Source of the DNA: CAZUMW01 sp964621615
Lineage (GTDB): Bacteria > Desulfobacterota > WTBG01 > CAIYCZ01 > CAIRTM01
Assembly: GCA_964621615.1 (NCBI GenBank)
Contig: CAZUMW010000084.1
Span: 1 to 8,726, forward strand
Direction: 5' to 3'
Length of the DNA: 8,726 nucleotides
Shown here: piece by piece, positions 5,610-8,726 of the stretch
How the letters are laid out: each line of letters starts with the position of its first letter
Numbering within the stretch: the stretch's first letter is position 1
Translations under genes and position numbers: made by a program
Notes under the pieces: generated by a model
What the model saw: the letters and a program-made list of their open reading frames with translations, nothing else
Databases searched by the model: none
What the model was told of the DNA's origin: nothing

Positions 5610-5825
5610 CGCTCTCCTTCGTATGTCCTGCATCCACATGTTTTTCCTTCCATATTTGACAATCCGTTAAATTACATATATCCCCCCACCAAAATACACG
5701 TTTCCCCCAATATCTTTTTATTTATTTTTTTGTAAAATTAATAGAGATTTAATATTATCTCCAATTGAGTTCAAAAAATGTATTTGAATTTTTTTGGTAT
5801 GATGTGGGGTTTATTTTTTATTTTT
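5610..5825. other. AT-rich non-coding gap before the second NarL-type regulator
   Basis: No gene is visible on either strand. The gap holds pyrimidine-rich stretches (around 5681-5730), a candidate promoter (5730-5758) and the short inverted repeat GAGAT-n8-ATCTC (5744-5761), which straddles that promoter's -10 box. A TTGACA at 5656-5661 has no good -10 box at the right distance. A weak ATGT/ACAT stem with a T-run (about 5614-5646) is too poor to call a terminator. Confidence 0.5.
5730..5758 (+). promoter_or_regulatory. Candidate sigma-70 promoter of the second NarL-type regulator
   Basis: TTGTAA (5730-5735), a 17-base spacer, then TATTAT (5753-5758). The -35 hexamer and spacing are the same as at the kinase promoter, but there is no Fur-like match here. 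The inverted repeat GAGAT-n8-ATCTC (5744-5761) overlaps the -10 box and could be a regulator site. Confidence 0.5.
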
Positions 5826-6500
5826 ATGGAAAATATCAAAATATTACTCATTGATGACCATGCGGTCCTACGTGAGAGCATTCGCATTGCACTTGACAGT
5901 CAGAAGGATATACAGGTTGTAGGGGAAGCCGCCGACGGGCAGGAGGCAATACATCTTATAAAAAACGTTACTCATGATGTCATTGTTCTTGATATTTCCA
6001 TGCCGGCTGTTAACGGTCTGGAAGTGATCCGTATTGTGAGAGAAACGAGGCCATCCCTGCGGGTGGTGATTTTAACGATGCACGAGCGGGAGTCCTGCGT
6101 GTACGACGCACTGTCGGCAGGTGCGCTTGGATATGTTGTCAAGGCTACTGGTATGCATGAGCTGCTGCAGGCGATACGTGAGGTTCACAAAGGCCGCTAC
6201 TACCTGTGCTCACGGATTCAGAATGAAGTGATTCAAAAATATATTGCCGCCCGATCGAACAGCGTGTCTTCACAGACAGCAGATATCCTTTCGAAACGGG
6301 AGCGTCAGATTGTGCGGCTTATAGCTGATGGAAACGTGACAAAAGATATAGCCGATATGCTGTGTATAAGCGTTAAAACAATTGAAAAGCACCGGTCAAA
6401 TATTATGAGAAAGCTCAGAGTGAAAAGCCTGGCTGAACTTATTAAATATGCAGTGCAGCGCGGTATTGTTGATCCTGATTTGTGGGACCAATGCACTTAA
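5826..6500 (+). CDS. NarL/FixJ-family response regulator (second, orphan copy)
   Basis: This 224-residue protein is a receiver (~1-120) plus LuxR-type DNA-binding domain (~153-216). Key residues are D10/D11, phosphate acceptor D56 (VLDISMPA), T84 and K106. The recognition segment SVKTIEKHRSNIMRKL is close to that of the upstream regulator. The two align without gaps over 220 residues, about 103 identical by hand count (~47%), so they are old paralogues. I chose ATG 5826 because the receiver fold starts there (MENIKILLIDDH). Earlier in-frame ATGs at 5778, 5799 and 5802 would add a hydrophobic stretch of up to 16 residues not expected on a soluble regulator, but none of the starts has a clear ribosome site. 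It has its own promoter and no adjacent dedicated kinase. It may be phosphorylated by the upstream PAS kinase or a remote one. Confidence 0.88.
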   Translation: MENIKILLIDDHAVLRESIRIALDSQKDIQVVGEAADGQEAIHLIKNVTHDVIVLDISMPAVNGLEVIRIVRETRPSLRVVILTMHERESCVYDALSAGALGYVVKATGMHELLQAIREVHKGRYYLCSRIQNEVIQKYIAARSNSVSSQTADILSKRERQIVRLIADGNVTKDIADMLCISVKTIEKHRSNIMRKLRVKSLAELIKYAVQRGIVDPDLWDQCT

Positions 6501-6533
6501 TGGATATTAGCTGCCCTGTGCGGGGAGGTTACA

Positions 6534-8228
6534 GTGCACCATACAATACTGGTTGTTGATGATGACGAACAGATGCGTGCTGTTTTTGAAGATCTTATCC
6601 GGGATGCCGGCTACGCGGTTCTAACTGCCGGGGATTGTAAAGCGGCACTTGATATTGTTTTTCGCAAGCAGGTGGATGTTGTCTTCGCCGACGTGTTTCT
6701 TCCCGGCGCAAAAGGCACGGATATGTTAAAAGAGCTCAAAAAAAGGCGATTGAATATTCCCGTTGTCATGATAACCGGGGTACGTGATGTTGACGCTGCT
6801 GCCGAGGCCGTGCGCCTGGGGGCCTTTGACTACATTTTCAAGCCGGTTGTAAGGGACAGGCTTCTGCAATCCCTTTCCCGGGCGGTTCAGCACAAAGCGC
6901 TGCTCGATGAGAAGGCACAGCTGCAGATTGCAAAAGAGGTCTATGTGCAAACGCTTAACGCCGTTTTTGAAGGTGTCCAGGATGCGGTTGTAGTGGTCGA
7001 CCGGAACATGAAAATTCTCATGGCGAATCAGGCAGCAAAAAATATATTTATATTTAATGAAAATGGGGAATTTACCGCTGCAGGGACTGGCTCGCATCCT
7101 TGTACGGAAATAGTGCGGGACACGTTTGCCTCACAGCGTAGCGTATATGGGTTCAGAATTGAAGCATACAACAAACACGGGCAGCAGGGAACCTATCTGG
7201 TAAACACGGCATTATTTTTTGGCGGAAGCGAACAGCCTGATGGAGTTGTGCTTATTGTCCGGGATATCACCCAGATTACGGCGATTGAGGAGGGGCTGCT
7301 GAACCGCTCGGTTTTTCACCGCATAGTGGGAACCTCGAAGCGGATGCGGGACGTATATGCATTGATTGAGGAGGTTGCCGACACAAAGGCAACCGTTCTG
7401 ATTACCGGGGAGACCGGCACCGGTAAGGAGCTCGCTGCAGAAGCCATTCACCGTTCAGGCGAGCGGGCGCATATGCCGCTGGTGAAGGTGAATTGTGCCG
7501 CTCTGAATGAAAATCTGCTTGAAAGTGAGCTGTTCGGTCATGTGCGCGGGGCATTTACCGGAGCGGTACGGGACAAGGCAGGCCGTTTTCAGAAAGCGGA
7601 CGGCGGAAGTATTCTGCTGGATGAAATCGGAGAAGTGTCTCCGCGAATTCAGGCAAAGCTTCTTCGGGTGCTGCAGGAGGGAACATTTGAGCGCGTTGGG
7701 GATTCACAGACTGTGAGTGTTGATGTCAAAATCATAGCAGCAACCAACAAACCGTTGCAGCATATGGTAGCTGCCGGCTCCTTCCGTCCCGATCTGTATT
7801 ACCGGCTTAATGTTATAAACATACACCTTCCTGCACTTGTCGAGCGCAAAGAGGATATTCCTCTCCTTATAGAGGCGTTCCGAAAAAAATACAACAAGCA
7901 GTTCAATAGAAACATTCAGGAGGTATCTGCTGAGGTTATGGATATTTTTATGCACTATTCCTGGCCGGGAAACGTGCGGCAGCTTGAGCATGCCGTTGAG
8001 CATGCAGCAATCCGCTGCCATAATGCCGTTATGACTCCGGCCCATATTCCTGAGGAGTTAAAGCGCGAATTGGCCGATTGTCCGTATAATAACAAGGGAT
8101 CCGATTCCGATGCGGTTTTGCACATTCTCACGCAAACCGGTTGGAATATAGCCAAAGCCGCACGCCTTCTGGGTATCAGCCGTCCAACCCTCTACAAAAG
8201 AATAAAACAGCTTGATCTGGCTCAGTAA
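6534..8228 (+). CDS. Sigma-54-dependent activator: receiver-PAS-AAA+-Fis response regulator
   Basis: This 564-residue NtrC-family enhancer-binding protein has an extra PAS domain. The receiver is ~1-120 with D9/D10/D11, phosphate acceptor D53 (FADVFLPG), T81 and K103 (FKPV). The PAS is ~135-250 and ends VRDITQITAIEE. The AAA+ domain is ~262-490, with Walker A GETGTGKE (292-299), the sigma-54 contact loop GAFTGA (339-344), Walker B ILLDEIGE (360-367) and arginine-rich RPDLYYRL (418-425). The Fis-type helix-turn-helix is ~525-560 (NIAKAARLLGISRPTLYKRIKQL). The start is GTG 6534, with a strong GGAGGT (6524-6529) four bases before it. All motifs needed to remodel sigma-54 RNA polymerase are intact. 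It begins 33 bases after the NarL-type regulator and is probably cotranscribed with it. The PAS between receiver and AAA+ suggests two inputs, a phosphoryl group and a second signal. No adjacent cognate kinase other than the PAS kinase upstream is visible. Confidence 0.93.
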   Translation: MHHTILVVDDDEQMRAVFEDLIRDAGYAVLTAGDCKAALDIVFRKQVDVVFADVFLPGAKGTDMLKELKKRRLNIPVVMITGVRDVDAAAEAVRLGAFDYIFKPVVRDRLLQSLSRAVQHKALLDEKAQLQIAKEVYVQTLNAVFEGVQDAVVVVDRNMKILMANQAAKNIFIFNENGEFTAAGTGSHPCTEIVRDTFASQRSVYGFRIEAYNKHGQQGTYLVNTALFFGGSEQPDGVVLIVRDITQITAIEEGLLNRSVFHRIVGTSKRMRDVYALIEEVADTKATVLITGETGTGKELAAEAIHRSGERAHMPLVKVNCAALNENLLESELFGHVRGAFTGAVRDKAGRFQKADGGSILLDEIGEVSPRIQAKLLRVLQEGTFERVGDSQTVSVDVKIIAATNKPLQHMVAAGSFRPDLYYRLNVINIHLPALVERKEDIPLLIEAFRKKYNKQFNRNIQEVSAEVMDIFMHYSWPGNVRQLEHAVEHAAIRCHNAVMTPAHIPEELKRELADCPYNNKGSDSDAVLHILTQTGWNIAKAARLLGISRPTLYKRIKQLDLAQ

Positions 8229-8252
8229 TCAAACCCGTAAGCCGGGCGAGCG

Positions 8253-8290
8253 AATTTTACAGATATGTTAATTGACACATCTGTAAAATT
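8253..8290 (+). terminator. Strong stem-loop downstream of the sigma-54 activator
   Basis: AATTTTACAGATATGT (8253-8268) pairs with 8275-8290 at 15 of 16 positions; the only mismatch is A8265-C8278, and the loop is six bases. The right arm is followed by TT and, a few bases on, TTTT. It lies 24 bases past the stop. The stem is AT-rich and has no long T-run, so it is either a terminator for the signalling cluster or a protein-binding palindrome. Confidence 0.55.
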
Positions 8291-8416
8291 TTACACTTTT
8301 AACTATGACCCGCTTTGTATTGCCCCCTGCCCAAAACGTTTTTTCATGCAGATAATTTATTGAAATAGCATTCATTTTAAAAAAGTTGCGGATAAGTCGG
8401 GAGCCGTCTGTTTTTC

Positions 8417-8432
8417 CGGCATATTTTTTGAG
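8417..8432 (+). promoter_or_regulatory. Weak sigma-54-like promoter candidate
   Basis: CGGCATATTTTTTGAG aligns with the -24/-12 consensus TGGCACGnnnnTTGCW. It has the GG and CA of -24 and the TTG of -12 at correct spacing, but GA replaces the usually essential GC. It is 50 bases before the ATG of the next gene and next to a sigma-54 activator gene. It is a weak match and may be chance. Confidence 0.2.
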
Positions 8433-8481
8433 ATATGTGATGCGCCGGATAACAGAAAAGAAGCTGAAAGGAGTTGTTTTT

Positions 8482-8726
8482 ATGATATCGAAGCTGACCT
8501 TTGATGATATTGATTCGCATATTATGCAATCAGACCGTACGGTTCTGATTGGCTGCCTTCACCGCGGAGACGGCTATCAGGAACAGAAAAAAATTGTCGA
8601 AGAAACCGCTGCGCTGTTTGCACGCACACTGAATTTCTATATAGCTACGGGTGATGTGCTGCAAACCATAATTGCTAAGGTTGCAATAAAACCGTACAGC
8701 AAAGTTGGTATAAAACCGTACAGCAA
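8482..8726 (+). CDS. Thioredoxin-fold-like protein lacking the CxxC motif (3' partial)
   Basis: An open frame starts at ATG 8482 with AAAGGAG (8467-8473) eight bases upstream, and runs off the right edge after 81 codons with no stop. It begins MISKLTFDDIDSHIMQSD, followed by a hydrophobic strand TVLIGCLHRG, a helix QEQKKIVEETAALFAR and a strand LNFYIATGD. This order (helix, strand, helix, strand, helix) and the phrasing resemble the N-terminal part of thioredoxins. However, the WCGPC active site is replaced by CLHRGDGY, with only one cysteine (C24), so classical dithiol reduction is not expected. The last visible residues are two copies of V-[A/G]-I-K-P-Y-S-K from a 24-bp tandem repeat, where a thioredoxin would carry its IPT cis-proline segment. 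The fold assignment is tentative. The protein may be a thioredoxin-like scaffold or chaperone, or an unknown family. Confidence 0.55.
   Translation, partial: MISKLTFDDIDSHIMQSDRTVLIGCLHRGDGYQEQKKIVEETAALFARTLNFYIATGDVLQTIIAKVAIKPYSKVGIKPYS
8680..8726 (+). repeat. In-frame 24-bp tandem repeat at the right edge
   Basis: Unit 1 (8680-8703) and unit 2 (8704-8726, cut one base short by the edge) differ at only two adjacent-codon positions (GCA against GGT). Each encodes eight residues, V-[A/G]-I-K-P-Y-S-K. More copies may follow outside the window. The unit length is a multiple of three, so copy-number changes would keep the frame. Confidence 0.8.

Larger units (their letters stand above)
8229..8481. 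other. Non-coding gap before the right-edge gene
   Basis: Besides the stem-loop at 8253-8290 I find no gene or RNA here. The gap contains a weak sigma-54-like sequence (8417-8432) and an AT-rich stretch around 8340-8390 without a well-spaced sigma-70 promoter. The gene that follows has a good ribosome site, so its promoter probably lies in this gap. Confidence 0.5.

Noticed and set aside
5614..5646. Intrinsic terminator after the first NarL-type regulator
   Set aside because: Only a 4-bp ATGT/ACAT stem can be drawn before the T-run, too weak to support.
6726..8155. Several minus-strand open frames inside the sigma-54 activator
   Set aside because: They mirror a fully motif-supported gene and carry no recognisable protein features or ribosome sites.
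8272..8277. TTGACA as a -35 box for the right-edge gene
   Set aside because: No TATAAT-like hexamer lies at 15-19 bases, and the hexamer sits inside the stem-loop at 8253-8290.
1..8726. CRISPR array, tRNA, rRNA, riboswitch or phage genes
   Set aside because: I saw no regularly spaced repeats, no cloverleaf-like or rRNA-like segments and no structural phage or transposase genes on either strand.

Overview
The window looks like a chromosomal segment of a Gram-negative bacterium of about 45-50% GC. It has compact operons with ATGA-type overlaps, sigma-70-like promoters in AT-rich gaps, and a sigma-54-dependent activator. The combination of an SO_0444-type metal permease, a flavin reductase with a PCP_red-like tail and heavy two-component signalling would suit Desulfobacterota, Nitrospirota or a similar anaerobic lineage. 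That placement is inference; no marker gene fixes the taxon.

Layout. (1) Positions 1-774: the 3' part of a flavin-reductase-like gene cut by the left edge, followed by a hairpin and T-run. (2) 883-2427: a metal-homeostasis operon. A sigma-70-like promoter overlaps a perfect 20-bp ArsR/SmtB operator, then come an ArsR/SmtB sensor carrying both the CxC (alpha-3N type) and the complete alpha-5 metal motifs, and a translationally coupled SO_0444/DUF318 permease with a Cys-rich loop. The likely job is metal-induced efflux of Zn/Cd/Cu-type ions. (3) 2428-2640: a non-coding gap with a long-armed inverted repeat and a dispersed-repeat-like palindrome. (4) 2641-3379, minus strand: a Phd/YefM-PIN (VapC/FitB-type) toxin-antitoxin operon with its own promoter and a palindrome over the -10 box. 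(5) 3441-8228, plus strand: a signalling cluster. It holds a soluble double-PAS NarL-type histidine kinase, a coupled NarL-type response regulator, a second paralogous NarL-type regulator behind its own promoter, and a receiver-PAS-AAA+-Fis sigma-54 activator. (6) 8253-8290: a strong stem-loop ends the cluster. (7) 8482 to the right edge: the start of a thioredoxin-fold-like gene, running into an in-frame 24-bp tandem repeat.

How the genes may work together. One visible kinase sits with three response regulators. The two NarL-type regulators are colinear without gaps (about 47% identical by hand count) and have nearly identical recognition helices, so they probably share DNA targets. The kinase promoter carries a near-consensus Fur box exactly between its -35 and -10 elements. 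This is the most striking regulatory signal in the window and suggests the signalling cluster is switched on by iron limitation. The window holds no fully novel system that I can defend. The best leads are the Fur-gated branched phosphorelay and the repeat-bearing thioredoxin-like gene at the right edge.
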